This document shows, one piece after another, positions 32,681 to 45,084 of a stretch of DNA of 64,000 nt. A program made the translations under genes and the position numbers. Every line of letters begins with the position of its first letter. Within the stretch, counting starts at the first letter, position 1. The notes under the pieces were generated by a model. That model did not search any database, was not told the DNA's origin, and worked only from the letters and a program-made list of their open reading frames with translations. Origin of the DNA: Lycocorax pyrrhopterus obiensis (taxonomy: Eukaryota > Chordata > Aves > Passeriformes > Paradisaeidae); assembly GCA_014706295.1 (NCBI GenBank), contig JACSVZ010000008.1, forward strand, positions 3,111,376 through 3,175,375, in the 5' to 3' direction.

Positions 32681-35600
32681 GAGTGGGGTGAGCCAGGAAG
32701 CCGGAACAACCCATCCCTTTGTAAAACCCAACCTCGGGAACGATTTAAACTATCGTGATCTCAGAGATCCAACCCATCTGTTTATCCGTACCATTCCCCG
32801 GGTGAATCCAGCATAGCCATACTCACTGCCTGCACGTGCCTGCTTGGTCTTCTATGCTTCGTAAGTCAAAAAAGTGAACATGCGTGTGTAACTTTAAAAA
32901 TGCTTGATGAAATATCTCACCTAGGTAATACATGTTAACAATGATTTATGATTCTCGATTATTTTTAGATTCCATGTATTTGGAGTACACTTTTTCTGAT
33001 ATTATGAGCTGTGTATAATTTTATTTTGAGGCTTAGCAATTGAGAAATTTCAGGTACTGGATTGCATTACTGTATATGGGAGAAAAAGTAAGTGTATTTA
33101 GAGGAAAATGGTTTTCTGTGAATAAGTTTGATTTACTATCAAAAACTTCACTTACGGGCAAGGCAGTGACTCTTGCCAGAAAGCTGCAGAATAGATGTGC
33201 TGGTTTTGAAATACTGTTGAAGGTTAAAATGTTTAAAGAACTATGGTCATATTGGGCAAATCCTGAAGAAGATTTAAGTAGGGAAAACCATTTGATATCC
33301 TATTTAACTCACCAGTTCAAGAGTTCCACTCTTTCATAGGTTGGTAACTGAACTGTCAGAGTATGTTGTAGTTACACACCACACCAGTGTTTTCCACATT
33401 TCCAAAATTTGAATAATCTGCAAATAAACATACTGGATCTTATATACAAATTGAAAATTTTGGGTTTTCTTGTTCCAAGAGAGGTAATGGTCAAAAGTAA
33501 CCCAATAATTTATTTGTTTTCTGTTATCAGTGGTCAAAGCATCGTATTTTCAAAGGTTTTAAGGTTGATTTACTTGCACTAAAACCTTTTCATTGTCTTG
33601 TTTTTCCAGAATTCTGAAAGTCAGGTTACTGTTAAGAGCTTAGTTATGCTTTTCCACCATTGAGGTGGCTGGGCTTTATGTCTCAGGGGGAAGAGAAGTT
33701 CATCTGTTCTTTCTTTTATTGTGAAGTAGAGGGAAAGCCTGTAAAGGATTTTTTATGTAAAGAAGACCTTTTATCCTCTTTGCACAACACTTGGGTTTAT
33801 TTGGGGTTTGTTTGCTTGGAGCATTCTTGTAGTTGGTTGGTTGGTTTTTAATTATTCTTTTCCCCTTCTCAAATTCAAGTCTGGCTGGAGGCCTCATCAC
33901 CATAGTGCAAGAGCCAGAGGCAAAGGCAGTCAGCTGAAAACCAAAGTACACTAAAGTCGCTAATTTTGTTTGCTGGAGAAGGAAATGACTTTTTTTTAAA
34001 CTTCTTTTAAATAATACTGTAAGTAAAGGATAATAAAGATCAAAGTATATGTGCTGTATTAAGTGGATAAAGTCATGTTATACTCGAATGAAGAATTCAG
34101 CAGACTCTTTTTGCTAAAAAAGTTAGAACTGGAAATTTTACTTTTGGTTTCTCCCTGCTCCCCCCTCCAAATTCAGACCATTTTGCATTGTATAGAAAAG
34201 GATCCAGCTCAAAAGAAAAAAAATATGTAATTTTTGTGGAGTGATAACAGCTGCCTTGAAGTGTTGCTTCAGTTTATAACCGCATGTTTTGTTCCAGGTG
34301 AGCAGTGACTCTTCCCCATCCCCCAAATACCGCAATGCCCTTTAACTGCCACAGTGAGGTAGTTTTATGAAAGGATGAAAATGCATTTGTACAGGAAGAT
34401 GATACTTGTGACAGCTTTCCTTGGGAAAAACTGAAGAACCTTACTAAAGATACAATGTTGATCTTTATTTCCGGGCTTTCTCATTTTAATGTACAGAAGC
34501 GAGCAACCTGGAACTGATTAAAAAATTAGCAGGTGCGTGGAAGGAGTTACCGGCATCACAGAAGCAGGTAAGGTTGTATCCTTTCCCTGAGTACTTTGAA
34601 CTCTACAGATGGTGGATTTTTATTTGGTCTGGTGTCTGCTGTGGTTTTTTTGTTTAGTCTGGCGGGTTTTTTTGGTTGGTGGGTTTGTTTTCAAAGGGCT
34701 TCAGACATCAAAACAGTTGGGAGAATTGGGAGCTTTGAATAACTCAAGGGAAGTGTAGTGGGGAGACCCTGGCTGAATGCCAGGTGCCCACCAAAGCCAC
34801 TCTCAGCTGCTCTCCTCAGCTGAACAGGGTAGAGAAAATACAGCAAAATGTTTGTGAGTCGGAGTAAAGCAGGTAGAGGTCCCTCACTAGTTACTGTCAG
34901 GGCAAAATGAACTTCACTTGGGGAAATCAGTTTATTACCAATCAAATCAGAGTAGGATAATGAGAAATAAAAACTTAAATCCTAAGACACCTTTCCCCCT
35001 ACTCCCCCCCTCTTTCCAGGCTCAACATCACTCCAAATTTCTCTACTTCCTCCTGACAGCAGTGCAGGAGGACAGGGAATGGGGGCTGAGGTCAGTCCAT
35101 CATGTGTTGTCTCTGCTGCTCCTTCCTGCTCAGTGGGAAAACTTCAGCATGGGGGCCCTCTGCCAGGGGACAATTCTCCATGAACTGCTCACAATATGAG
35201 TCTTTCCCATGGTCTGCAGTTCTTCAGGAACTGCTCCAGCATGTGTCTCTTTCCATGGGCTGCTGTCCTTCAGGAACAGGCTGCTCTACTGTGAGTCCTC
35301 CATGGGGTCACAGCCCCCTTTATGCATCCCCCTCCTCCAGTGTAGTCTCCTCCGTGGGCTGCAGGTGGATCTCTGCTCCCCCATGGTCTGCAGGGCACAG
35401 CTGCCTCACTGTGGGCTGCACCCCAGGCTGAAGGGGAACCTCAGCTCTGGTGCTTGGAGCATCTCCTGCCTCTCCTTCCCTGACCTTAGGATCGGTAGAA
35501 ATGTTCTTCTGACATGGTGTCCCTCCCCTCTCTGGCTGAAGTTGTGCAGTTTTCTTTTTCTCCTTCTTAACTCTGTTATCCCAGAGGTGCCACCACCATC

Positions 35601-38600
35601 ACTGATGGCCAATAGCAGGTGCCTCTTGGAGCTGGCTGGCCTCGGCTCCATCGGGCATGGCAGCTTCTCATAAGAACCATCCCTGTACCCACTTTGCCAC
35701 CAAAATCTGGCCATGCAAACCCAGTAAAGGAAGATACTTTGCTACTTGCACTTGCACTTGTACATGACCTTGGCTTTAACAGTTGTAATCTGTTGCCAGA
35801 GAAATGACACAGCTCTCGCTCCATGTAGCTGTGGGGCTGCAAACCAGTTCTTTCTCCTTTTTGAATGGCAGTATTGCATTACATGTGTAATACAAGTTTT
35901 GTAAAGTTGTTCTGCTCTCGTGTGTAAGTTAGGTGAATCCTTGGTTAATTTTGATGAAAGGACCAACTTCTGCTTCACGTAAATTTCTTTAAGAGTCATC
36001 AAATTAAATCATAAGTACTGAAGTTTCTCTGAGTGGCAGTTTCAAGGAATAATGTGAAGCAACTCTAGGACTTCCTGATCTTTGCAAAATTTAAATGCTA
36101 TTTATATCAAAGTAATGATTGTTCTTCCTTGATTGCAGTTAGCAGTTAGAGGCAGTTAGGAACTAAGTGCCGTTTTCTAAAGGAAGTATCTTTGTTCAAT
36201 AGAATTGAGGTGCTCTCACATCTCTTCTGGACTTCTCCCTCTGTGTACCTTTCCCTTTGTGTCTCTGAAATGTAGAACAGGGAATCAAACAGATGAAAAT
36301 CTGATGTTCTGGGGTAATTTTTTTCAGTCTATAATTTTTCTATTCATAGGTTAGAAATGTTAGCTTGTCTAATGGTCAAGTGCTTCTGACTGAAAGCATC
36401 TGTTTAAGGCTGCTGGTGGTTTGTGCTGTAGGTTTATGAGGAAGCAAGAAAGACAGACTGGAAAAGATATGGAGAGCAAATGGCTGCTTATAAAGCCCAA
36501 CTGACTCCAGCCCAAGCTGCGGCTTTGAAAGAGGAGAGGAGAAAACAACTAGCAAAGAGAAGATCAATCAGGGCAAAAAGAGTAAGTATTTTGAAGTTCA
36601 GGTTTCTTTTCTCTCAAGGAACCTGAAGTCTGTTTGTCTAGTATACAAAGCAGAGTTGAAGCATGTTTTAGAAATACAAAAGCAACTCAGAATAAAAGAA
36701 AACACACAACAAGCACAAACTCCCGAAAATGCCATGGACTAAAATAATTACTGGTGTTAGCAGCTGTTTTATTGGCTTTCCTGTGCTTGAAGAGCACAGA
36801 ACTAGCACATATCTTTGTGCTTAGAGGTAGCTTCTCTATGCTTTTTTCCCCCTATTTCTAGAGCTACCAGAGAAAGGACAGGCAGTAGAAGACATTTGGA
36901 CCAGCAACAGTTTCTTTGGATGGGAAGACATCCAGAAATAGCTTTTCACACAGACCTTGTATCTGTTCCCTCATTAGCCCCTACAAGGTAGCAGCTGTTT
37001 GAAGTAGCCTTTTTTCCTTCCTTTTTTGGACTCCGCCACTGTGTAGCTGCTGCTGTGACATCTGTTTGTGTCCTTTACTAGCATATTTATAAGGACGATC
37101 TTCCCTATTCCCTTTTGTCTGGTTTATGTATAAATCCTTAGAACCGTCTGTAAAGGTGCAATATTATGGTTTGTCTGGCAAAATCAAAGGGGTTACATAT
37201 TGCTTACTTATTTCTGTGAATTAAACTGCTGGTGTGACATTGCCCTAACTGGCAAAAGCAAAACAAATTTGGTTTAAAAGACCCTTATTTAGAGGGAGTT
37301 TTTAATCTAAATGATTCTGCTGATCCTTTTTAGAGTATGGCACCACAGGGAATTTAGTTGGCATATCTAATACCTAAGCAGATGTTAATTTACAGCACCT
37401 AGGCTCCAGTGGGAGTGTCAGGACTGGAGAAAACAGGAAGTGTAATTGCATCTAGAACGTGCTGTACTTTCATTCTCTAGCCATCATCCCTGTAGGCAAA
37501 GCATTCTGATAGCAGAAACCCAGTTCTCTTCCACCCTCTCACCTCCACACAGGTGTCTGCCTTCCTCTCTGCACGCAGGCAGTATTCAGGAAACTGAAGC
37601 CTTACTGAAGAATAATAGAAAACTTGTCAGCATTACTTTCTTACAGAGTTGAATTTAGTAACACTCTTTGGTTTCTGGAAGACTTAGCTGAAGTAGGAAT
37701 CAGTTTTAAATGCTTTTTCAACAACTTGTGAAAACTCAAGGTGTTAGCTTTTTGTAGCGTAGCATTAGTCTTGAAAAGCACTAAGAGCATCTTGACATAC
37801 AGTCCAGTTTACAGAATAAAACACCAAAGAAAGAATTTGTGTTTGATTTTTGTATAAAATATAACGACAAATGCTAAGTTTAGTTTTGGAACAAGTGCAT
37901 GCTTCGTAGATGGAATAACTTCTTTTGTTGTTTTTAAAGGAATTGAATCTGCTTGGAAAACCTAAAAGAGCTCGTAGTGGCTTTAACATTTTCCTGTCAG
38001 AAAATTTTCAAGAAAGTGAGGGAATTTCACCTGTGGTAAGCCAGGAAAGATTGGGGGTCTTTTGAATATATTCATTGTATTCAGAAAAATGGAGTTTAGA
38101 GTCTGTCATTTTCAAAGACACTGTTCACTAGTTCAGTGTCTCGATACTGCATTGCTTAGGTTATTTTCTTTAAGCTGTGGCGATCTGGCTGTACTACTGG
38201 CATGGCCTGTATAAAGTGCTGTGTGGGTATACAGCCATAAAACGTTTGTGCTATTTTTTGCACTTCAGTGTTACAGACTTCATCTGTTGCTTTTATAAGG
38301 AGAGAATTATTGTTCTCTTTATTTTGATGTAGAAATAGCATAGTTTTTCAAAGAGTTGTGGTGGTGTGCTCTTGTTCTGGCAGTAGCAGGTTATTGTACC
38401 TCCTATAGCTCATTTGGTGTTACGGAACATGCAAGAGTTCCTCAGCAAACTCAGAAGTTCTGCACTAAACTGTGCTTTGGGGTGATGTAAGTTACACTGA
38501 TGGATTATAGCACTTGAAGTACTGCAGACCCGCCCTGTGTGCATTATGTGTTCCTTACCCTACACATTTAGTCAGTAAGTTGGGATGGTGGATATATTTT

Positions 38601-40136
38601 GTTCCTCAGTTTTCCATGTACAAGGCCGGCTTCTCCAGTCACCTGAGGCCCAAGTTGTAAATGTGGCTCAGATGATGCCCAGAAGCTTGTTTTGAACTCT
38701 ATAGTTTATTATTTACTTACACTAAAAAGGTAAATAAGGGGAAGCAAGCTTTTGTGACTTTGTGCTTTTTTGCATTGGTTTATGCTTGACTTTCACTCAT
38801 GCAGCATTCATCTGCACCCCTCTGAAGTCAGTCTGCTCCTAAAATAGCCCTCATGTATTGCGTGTTCTGCATTCCCTAGGCAAAGCTGAAGAAACTATTT
38901 GATACGTGGCAAAAACTGTCTACTTCCCAAAAGCAGGTATGTCAGAGGATTTGGATGAGGCTCTGATCTAATCAGAATTACAAACTTGAGTCAAAATTGA
39001 TATATTCATGCAAAATCTTGAACTCAGTTGTTCAAAATGTTATACTGGGGAAAATACTCCAAGATCTTCATGCATCTTGAAAAAGATTGTCATTACCTTT
39101 ATTCCAATAGTGACCATTTCATTCATAGTGTTCTTGAAATGTGAGTCAGTGGGATAGGATGGAAGTTTGGTGTGCCTTAAAGTGGATGCTAAGCAACATC
39201 TAGAAAAGAAGGTGGAATAATATGCAACAATTAGATTTTTTTCCTAATAATCCATAATATCTTTAAAACCCAGCATAAGAATTTGCTGCTCGTGGAAAGA
39301 CTTCTTACAAGGGAAAGCAACAGATATCTGCAAGTGATGTGCACAGGGTAATCTATTAACTTTGGTTGTCTGGGGGATAGTTTTCTGCCAACTTTCTCGG
39401 TGTATTGAACTACGAACCTGTAGATGAGCAAATCGAAAGTGGAGGGGTGCTGTACTGAAATCTAAACTAAACCTTGACATTTTCAGGTATTTTGTACCCT
39501 ACTGTCCTTCCTCCTGAATGCCCTTCTTCTAGATGGTTTTTAATGTGTACCTAGGACACACCCTATGTTCATGTTCTTGCTGTAGAAAAGTAATTTGAAA
39601 TAATTCTACAGTAGTATATATCCCTGTGCCTCACATAAGCCAGCTCTCTCAAACTAGTGCCCAAATAAAAAAGCCTTAACTGTTAGTAGCAGTACTGAAT
39701 AAACTTCCTCTTCAGGAATGGCCAGCTGTTGACATAACTGCAACTTAGTGCTAAAGCTTTGTATTTTTCTGCAAGTTTGATTTTTTTTTTTTTCAATTAG
39801 CTGGAGGCGAAAGCAAATGCCTGGGCTGTTCGCTGCACAGGTGTTGTTCTAAGTCACCTTTGTGTTGCAGCAGTTTTCCAGAAAAGTCCCTTCTGTAACT
39901 CTTGATACCTTATTTTGTTTCAGCCATACCTGCAGCTTGCTGAAGATGATAAGGTTCGGTATGAGAATGAAATGAAATCATGGGAAGCAAAAATGATTGA
40001 ACTGGGACGTGAAGACCTGGTGCGTTCCAAAAAGCAAAGGCTAAAAAAGAAACCTGCTGAAACTGCAAAGCAAGCTGAAACAGCCAAAGCTTCGTCAGGT
40101 GGAAACAAGGCAAAACTAAAAAAATCCGAAGAATAA
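32318..40136 (+). CDS. TFAM: TFAM, mitochondrial transcription factor A (6 coding exons)
   Basis: Mitochondrial HMG-box protein that bends and packages mtDNA and recruits the mitochondrial RNA polymerase to promoters. Coding exons are 32318-32606, 34497-34567, 36432-36581, 37940-38035, 38880-38936 and 39924-40136, totalling 876 bp, 291 aa plus stop; all junctions are GT-AG and in phase. Residues 1-70 form a long Gly/Arg/Leu-rich leader with no acidic start, as expected for a mitochondrial targeting peptide. HMG box A spans about 73-142 ([13 protein letters not shown] to the QMAAYK region). A basic linker ([18 protein letters not shown]) follows, then HMG box B at about 177-243 ([15 protein letters not shown] to NEMKSWE) and a Lys/Ala-rich C-terminal tail. 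It is longer than human TFAM (246 aa), mainly in the leader and tail. Neighbour UBE2D1 gives conserved synteny. Confidence 0.96.
34497..34567 (+). CDS. TFAM: TFAM coding exon 2
   Basis: 71 bp encoding [20 protein letters not shown] and SQKQ, the middle of HMG box A. Acceptor GTACAG, donor GTAAGG. Confidence 0.95.
34754..35728 (-). repeat. Solo LTR in TFAM intron 2 (TSD GGAAG)
   Basis: About 975 bp flanked by GGAAG at 34749-34753 and 35729-35733. On the minus strand it begins TTTACTGGGTTTGCATGG (first TG probably mutated) and ends CAGGGTCTCCCCACTACA. The U3 (TTTGGTGGCAAAGTGGG, GATAACAGAGTTAAGAAGG) and the GGTGGGCACCTGGC tail are typical of avian ERV LTRs. Confidence 0.8.
36432..36581 (+). CDS. 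TFAM: TFAM coding exon 3
   Basis: 150 bp, 50 codons. End of HMG box A ([20 protein letters not shown]) plus the basic linker that contacts DNA. Acceptor CTGTAG, donor GTAAGT. Confidence 0.95.
37940..38035 (+). CDS. TFAM: TFAM coding exon 4
   Basis: 96 bp, 32 codons, beginning [20 protein letters not shown], the start of HMG box B. Acceptor TTAAAG, donor GTAAGC. Confidence 0.95.
38880..38936 (+). CDS. TFAM: TFAM coding exon 5
   Basis: 57 bp encoding [19 protein letters not shown]. Acceptor CCCTAG, donor GTATGT. Confidence 0.95.
39924..40136 (+). CDS. TFAM: TFAM coding exon 6 with stop
   Basis: 213 bp beginning [20 protein letters not shown], the end of HMG box B, followed by a Lys/Ala-rich tail with an [11 protein letters not shown] duplication. 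TAA at 40134-40136. Acceptor TTTCAG. Confidence 0.95.
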   Translation, partial: PYLQLAEDDKVRYENEMKSWEAKMIELGREDLVRSKKQRLKKKPAETAKQAETAKASSGGNKAKLKKSEE

Positions 40137-40421
40137 AATATCCCCTTTGGTTGTACTATTTCTATCCTGCTGTGTTAATGCTGCAGTCAGCATTAGCACT
40201 GAAATTTGGAAAACCCATGAAGGGCCCTTTGGAAAGGTGATCAGGTAAGAGAGGAGTTACTGTCTCTCAGAAGTGACTGATAGAATCACTGTAAGTATAG
40301 CCTGAACTGTAGAACAGCAATCAGTTAATCAACTGTGAATACTGATACCCACTGACATCAGCAGAGCTCTCCAATAATAGTAGATAATAGCCAGCTTTTA
40401 TAAGGTATTTTTTAAAGAAAA

Positions 40422-40427
40422 AATAAA
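40422..40427 (+). promoter_or_regulatory. TFAM: TFAM poly(A) signal, AATAAA
   Basis: First canonical AATAAA, 286 bp after the stop. It is followed by a TTTCTTTCTTTATGAAAGAAAG stem-like stretch. A further AATAAA at 40821-40826 could serve a longer 3' UTR. Confidence 0.6.
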
Positions 40428-40969
40428 GTTTCTTTCTTTATGAAAGAAAGAATATTCTACAATGTTACCATCTAAATTCTGTAAATAAGAGCTGAACTCG
40501 GAATTAACGCTGCTATGTTTTATTCCCTCCATGATATTGGTAGAGAGATGTTCTACATTTCAACAACAGGCACAAGAAACATAAAATCCTAGCTTTTATT
40601 TCATGCATCTGTCTTTTGGTACCTGTTAATCTGTGTATGCCACTTATGTTGCATTTAATTAAAGACCATATGACTTTTGTATGAACGTACCTTTATTGGA
40701 CTTTTATTCCATGGTTTTGTTTGGATACATACAAACATTTTTGTCTTGCTGTTGTCACATTTGGGACAACCTAGACGGAAAAGAAAAAATGTGAACGGTT
40801 TGGACTTTGAGTTTTGATGTAATAAATACAGGTATTTTGAAGAGGTGGTTGGTTTCTTTCCTAGGGCCTCTCTGTCTTAGTTTAAGTCTTACTGGTGTTT
40901 TGAGAAATCTGTTTTTAGAAGGCAGGCCAACTTTTTCAGTAGTTGATGGATCTCATCTGTTCTGAGTGA

Positions 40970-41313
40970 CCCACAAAATAATCGTGGAATTCTAGAAAGG
41001 CTTGGCTTGGAAGGTCCTTCAAGATCACATGGTTCCCATACCCCTCCCATAGGAAGGTGTCGTAGTTTGACTTGAACTGACAGGCAGTTCTTCAAACCAA
41101 TCACGCTTCTCTCAATTCTACATATAAAAACCCCGTAGAAGGCGGGATTTTAGAGAAGTTTTCTCTCCCGTTCCGGCTGAGTGCAGGACGGGAGAGGGAG
41201 AGGGGGAGGGGTGGGCCCCGTTGCCCGGCCCGCGGGGCTGGGGACGGGCGCCCCTGCCTCTTGCCTTTCTGCCTCTTGCCCCTTCTCTTAACGCTGCAGC
41301 ACGGACTCTAAAC

Positions 41314-41356
<43 letters not shown>

Positions 41357-41860
41357 TTCATTCTTAAACAAGTAGTGACCCCATGTGAGGGCCTGTGTCT
41401 TGCAGTTGAAAGAGCTGGGAGAGGGCTCATAAAAAAAAATGTGTTACACCCTAGCAGAGATTGTTAATTCAAACCTGCAAAATGGTTACAGTGTGCAAAA
41501 CCAGGCAAAGCAAAGGAGAAACCCCTTTTTCCCTTCCTAGAATTGTAATACTAATTAGGAGAGAAAAAAGTGAGGGAGAAAAAGAGTTCTAAAAGTTTGT
41601 TCTGTTGTAGCCTTTCCATCTAAGTCTGTTAATAAATCTCTTATATTCTGTCAAGTAGTGTGCCTGCTTTGCTTGTTTCTTCTAATGCTTATCTCACAAA
41701 AAAAAAACAAACATCAAAAAAGTAATGTATATAATTTAGCTTAAAAACCCACTACACTAAATTAGTGTTTCTGCCCGGTTGCAAACCAAACCCGCTACAG
41801 AAGGGATGCTACTCACTAAATCAGATTGCTCAGGGCCCAACCTGGCCTTGGACACTGTGA
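40970..41860 (-). mobile_element. CR1 LINE 3' fragment, split by a solo LTR
   Basis: 40970-41057 and 41800-41860 read together as the reverse complement of a CR1 3' end (GGAAGGTCCTTCAAGATCAC, then GATTGCTCAGGGCCCAACCT). The break falls exactly at the solo LTR and its 5-bp duplication. Confidence 0.85.
41058..41799 (+). repeat. Solo LTR inside CR1 (TSD GAAGG)
   Basis: 742 bp from TGTCGTAGTTTGAC to ACCCGCTACA, with GAAGG at 41053-41057 and 41800-41804. It has TATAAAAACCCC (about 41123) and a GC-rich block. A run of 38 A bases (41317-41354) and two further A runs lie inside. Confidence 0.9.
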
Positions 41861-42004
41861 CATAAAAGGGGGTTTTCCTCAAATCCTTTGTGTTTGATCA
41901 GTCTGTCAATGCCCTGAGGTTGACTGCAGAAATAAATTGGAAGCAATTATAGACAAGCTCTGATGGTCAGCGCAAACCAGCTCAAGATAATAATTCAGTG
42001 CACA

Positions 42005-43315
42005 TAAAATCACAGCATTACAGAATATCCTGAGTTGAAGGACCCATCAGGATCATCAAGTCCAACTCCTGGCCCTGTACAGGACACCCCAGCAATCCCA
42101 CCCTGTGCCTGAGAGTGTTGTCCAAACTGCTTGAATATTGACAGGCTTGGTACTGTGACCACCGCCCTGGCGAGCCTGTTCAGTGCCTAACCACCCTCGG
42201 GGGTAAGAACCTTTTCCTGATACCTAACCTAATCTTCCCTGACAGCTCCAGCCAGTCCCTTGGGCCTTGTTCCTGATCACAGGAGTGAAGAGGTCAGTAC
42301 TTGCTTCTCCAATGCTCCTTGAGAGGATGTTGAAGACCTCAATGAGGTCTCCCCCTCAATCTCTGGTTTTCCAGGCTGAACAAACCAAGTGACCTCAGAT
42401 GTGCTGAGGCCTGAGCATCAGGCCTCAGCCAGAGCTGACTTACAAGATGAAACCTAGGCATTATGTGACTGACACCATCAGTATTATTTAGCTAAAAATA
42501 GATGAGTGAGATGCTTCTGCTAGCTGTTTAACACCAACCAGTCTGCTTTAGCAACTTTTACATAACCTTGTGTAGTTATCTGCAAGAAATGTACCATTTT
42601 AAGAAATTTTCACAACTGACATTAATAGGATATTTTAGGGGAAACCCTCCTGGCTGAGGTCTGGGCTCTGGCCAAGCCCTGGCTGGATGGGAAGTGTGCC
42701 ATCAGACCCAGGTGGTTCTGCACTAAAAATGTAAGTCACTTTGACTTGCTGATTTGGGCGTATAAAAGCTGGACCCACTTTTGGGGCGAATTCAGAGACC
42801 TCACCTATGGGTGGACACACCGTGTAGGATTTTCCCAATTGCTGGGAAGGGTTCTCCAGGTCCTCACTGCTAAATGGGGCTCCCCAGAGAATATGGACTC
42901 TGGATGATGGTAAAGTATTTAGGCAATTGGTGGTATATCTTTCTTAATCGCTATTCTTTTTCTCATGTGGTAATGATTAGGTGCATTACCTTGCTTATTT
43001 TTCCTTGTTGCTAAAGCCGGGTGCACTGTTTTATTCAATGTATCATTTCACTTTTGTGTTGCCTTAATATTCATAGTAAAGTAACCACTCTTTCCGTTGG
43101 TGTCTGTGTCCTTTAAATCATCCCTGTAAATTGGCAAAACACTCAGCCTCTCCTCATAAGGCTTCCCCTGCAGATCCTTCACCATCCTTGTGGCCCTCCT
43201 TTCAATACTCTCTGATAAATTAATGTCTTTTTTGTCGTATGGTACCCAAAACTGCCCCCAGGACTCGAGGTGAGGCCACACCAGTGCAGAGCAGAGCAGG
43301 ACAATCACTCCCATG
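42005..43315 (-). mobile_element. Second CR1 LINE fragment, split by an LTR-like insertion
   Basis: 42005-42398 and 43142-43315 form one reverse-complement CR1 segment (ATCACAGCATTACAGAATATC, CATCAAGTCCAACTCCTGG, then CCTCTCCTCATAAGG, CTTGTGGCCCTCCTTTC, GTGAGGCCACACCAGTGCAG). The interruption is the element at 42400-43141. Confidence 0.85.
42400..43141 (+). repeat. Solo LTR-like insertion in the second CR1
   Basis: About 742 bp beginning TGTGCTGAGGCC and ending GGCAAAACA. CTCAG stands one base before it (42394-42398) and directly after it (43142-43146). It has CGTATAAAAGCTGG (about 42760) as a TATA-like box. Its sequence is unrelated to the neighbouring 742-bp LTR. Confidence 0.7.
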
Positions 43316-43669
43316 GGGGAGAAGACAGGTTCAGCCTGTTGACTTACCGCAAAAGTTACGCCGGAGTCTTCTCTGACCTCCCTTCCCACTAAAGCTATAA
43401 TTATATTGTTTTCTTTGAAAGATGGGAAAAAGTAAAGTTAGAGTTGATGTAATTTCATGTTTCCCTTGGTGTTCCTGCTCTGAAGGGGTGCATACAGTCT
43501 GTCCCTGATGAACTCTTGCTGATACATGCCTTCCTTCTGGCTGAACTATGCTTTTCAGTATTTTCCCTAGATGATGAGTGTGTAATGTTATACAACACTG
43601 TGAACACACACATAAAGTTACAAAGCACAATAAGGCAGCAAATACAACATCTAAAATATTTTGAGTTCA

Positions 43670-44070
43670 CAGTTGTGGTTTAGGAGTCATATGTGGGTGA
43701 GGGTCCATAGTGACGTAGAGTCCCCAGGCACGTGCAAAGGAGAGCTGCTTTATTGCAAAAACCCGGTCTTTTAAAACAGTTAGCCAGTTATCAGTTACAT
43801 TGTTTTAAAGTATAACAAACATCATTCAACCAACTACCATACACCACGATGTGAACACACAATGGTTATAGAACATATTTTTCTACCCCTAATTCAGCTG
43901 TGTCTCTTTCCCACAGTCCTTTTCTACTTAGCCAAAGTAACAGACCTGAGCCATGATTTTACAAGGCCTTCCCTTTAAAAAGCTTTACTTAACGGTAACA
44001 GTCATATACTACGATTTAGTGTTCCCACAAAAAAACACACTGCTCACTCCTCCCTACCCCTCCTCCTCCC
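43670..44070 (-). repeat. Probable old LTR fragment
   Basis: Minus strand has GGGTTTTTGCAATAAAGCAG, a poly(A)-signal block like those of avian LTRs, followed by AT-rich DNA. No target duplication was found and the ends are uncertain. Confidence 0.35.
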
Positions 44071-44071
44071 C

Positions 44072-44497
44072 TGTAGTGGCTGGAGAGGACAATTGAAGGC
44101 ACAAAAGGCAAAGATCTGAGGTTGAAATAAGAACAATTTACTGGGAACAGCAATGAGATAAGAGAACAAACAGTAACAGCAACAATATTAATAACAGAAG
44201 TGTATAAAAGAGTGATTCACATGCAAAATGTTCACCACAGAGTCTGACCAGGCTGCAGCCATGCCACCTCGACTGCTCCCTCCTGCTTAGAACTGGTGCC
44301 ACCCAAACTGCTCCCTCCAGCTCAGAAGAGGCACCGTGCTTACTCAAACAGAAAGGAACTCTTCACCGGAGAAGATACTCCGTTTCTCCTGCCCCTGACA
44401 ATGACAAGAGGTGGTCTAGAATAACCTCTGGGTTCTAGCCATGCCCCTCTGGGTTACTGCAAAAAATTAACCCTGTCCTGGCTGGAACCAGGACACA
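44072..44497 (-). repeat. LTR-like element
   Basis: Plus strand runs from TGTAGTGGCTGGAGAGGACA to GGAACCAGGACACA. Its reverse complement begins TGTCCTGGTTCC and ends CACTACA, with TATACACTTC and AATTGTTCTTATT inside. This looks like an avian ERV LTR in minus orientation. No clear target duplication. Confidence 0.55.
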
Positions 44498-45084
44498 GTC
44501 CTGTGCCTAAGTCTGAGAGCCAAGAGGTTGGCCACACAGACTGAGGGCAAAATCCTGTCTTGCAATGGACAATGCAATACTTTTGAATGTGTGTTATCCT
44601 ATCAGTTTGGATTTTATAGTCTGAATTGACATAAAGCCGTCAGCTTTTCTTCAGTACAGCTCATGCACTGTCCTGTGCTGCTGACAAGCAGTCTGAGGCA
44701 CATCAACTCTGTTTCACCATTTGTGCTAGTACTTGGATTTCTTCCTGTAGGCTACAATACTCTCTGCGTGTCCATTAATGGCTTTTTCTAATTTTAATGA
44801 CACATTCCTAATCATTCTTGCTAGTTCAGCAAGCCCTAACCATGGGATAAAAGCACTTACATGCAGGTGAACTTAGTGCCACGCTTTACCAGAGGGCTGG
44901 AACGCTGAAGATAGGTGATTCTAACCTGTGCAGGTGGTATTAATGCACCTGGAGTATACTTGTCATTCCTCATTGAGAGTAAATATTTAAATGCTCTTCC
45001 TCCACATATCCAGTATTGCTCAGGTAGTTGTGTAATTTAGGGAATATAATCCTCAATATATCTGAGTCATGGGTGTGCTTGTTT

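Noticed and set aside
32096..32731. 211-codon minus-strand frame over TFAM exon 1
   Set aside because: Low-complexity Pro/Arg-rich shadow of the real exon caused by high GC content.
35102..35673. Overlapping plus-strand frames of 109-154 codons
   Set aside because: They lie wholly inside the solo LTR in TFAM intron 2 and are composition-driven.
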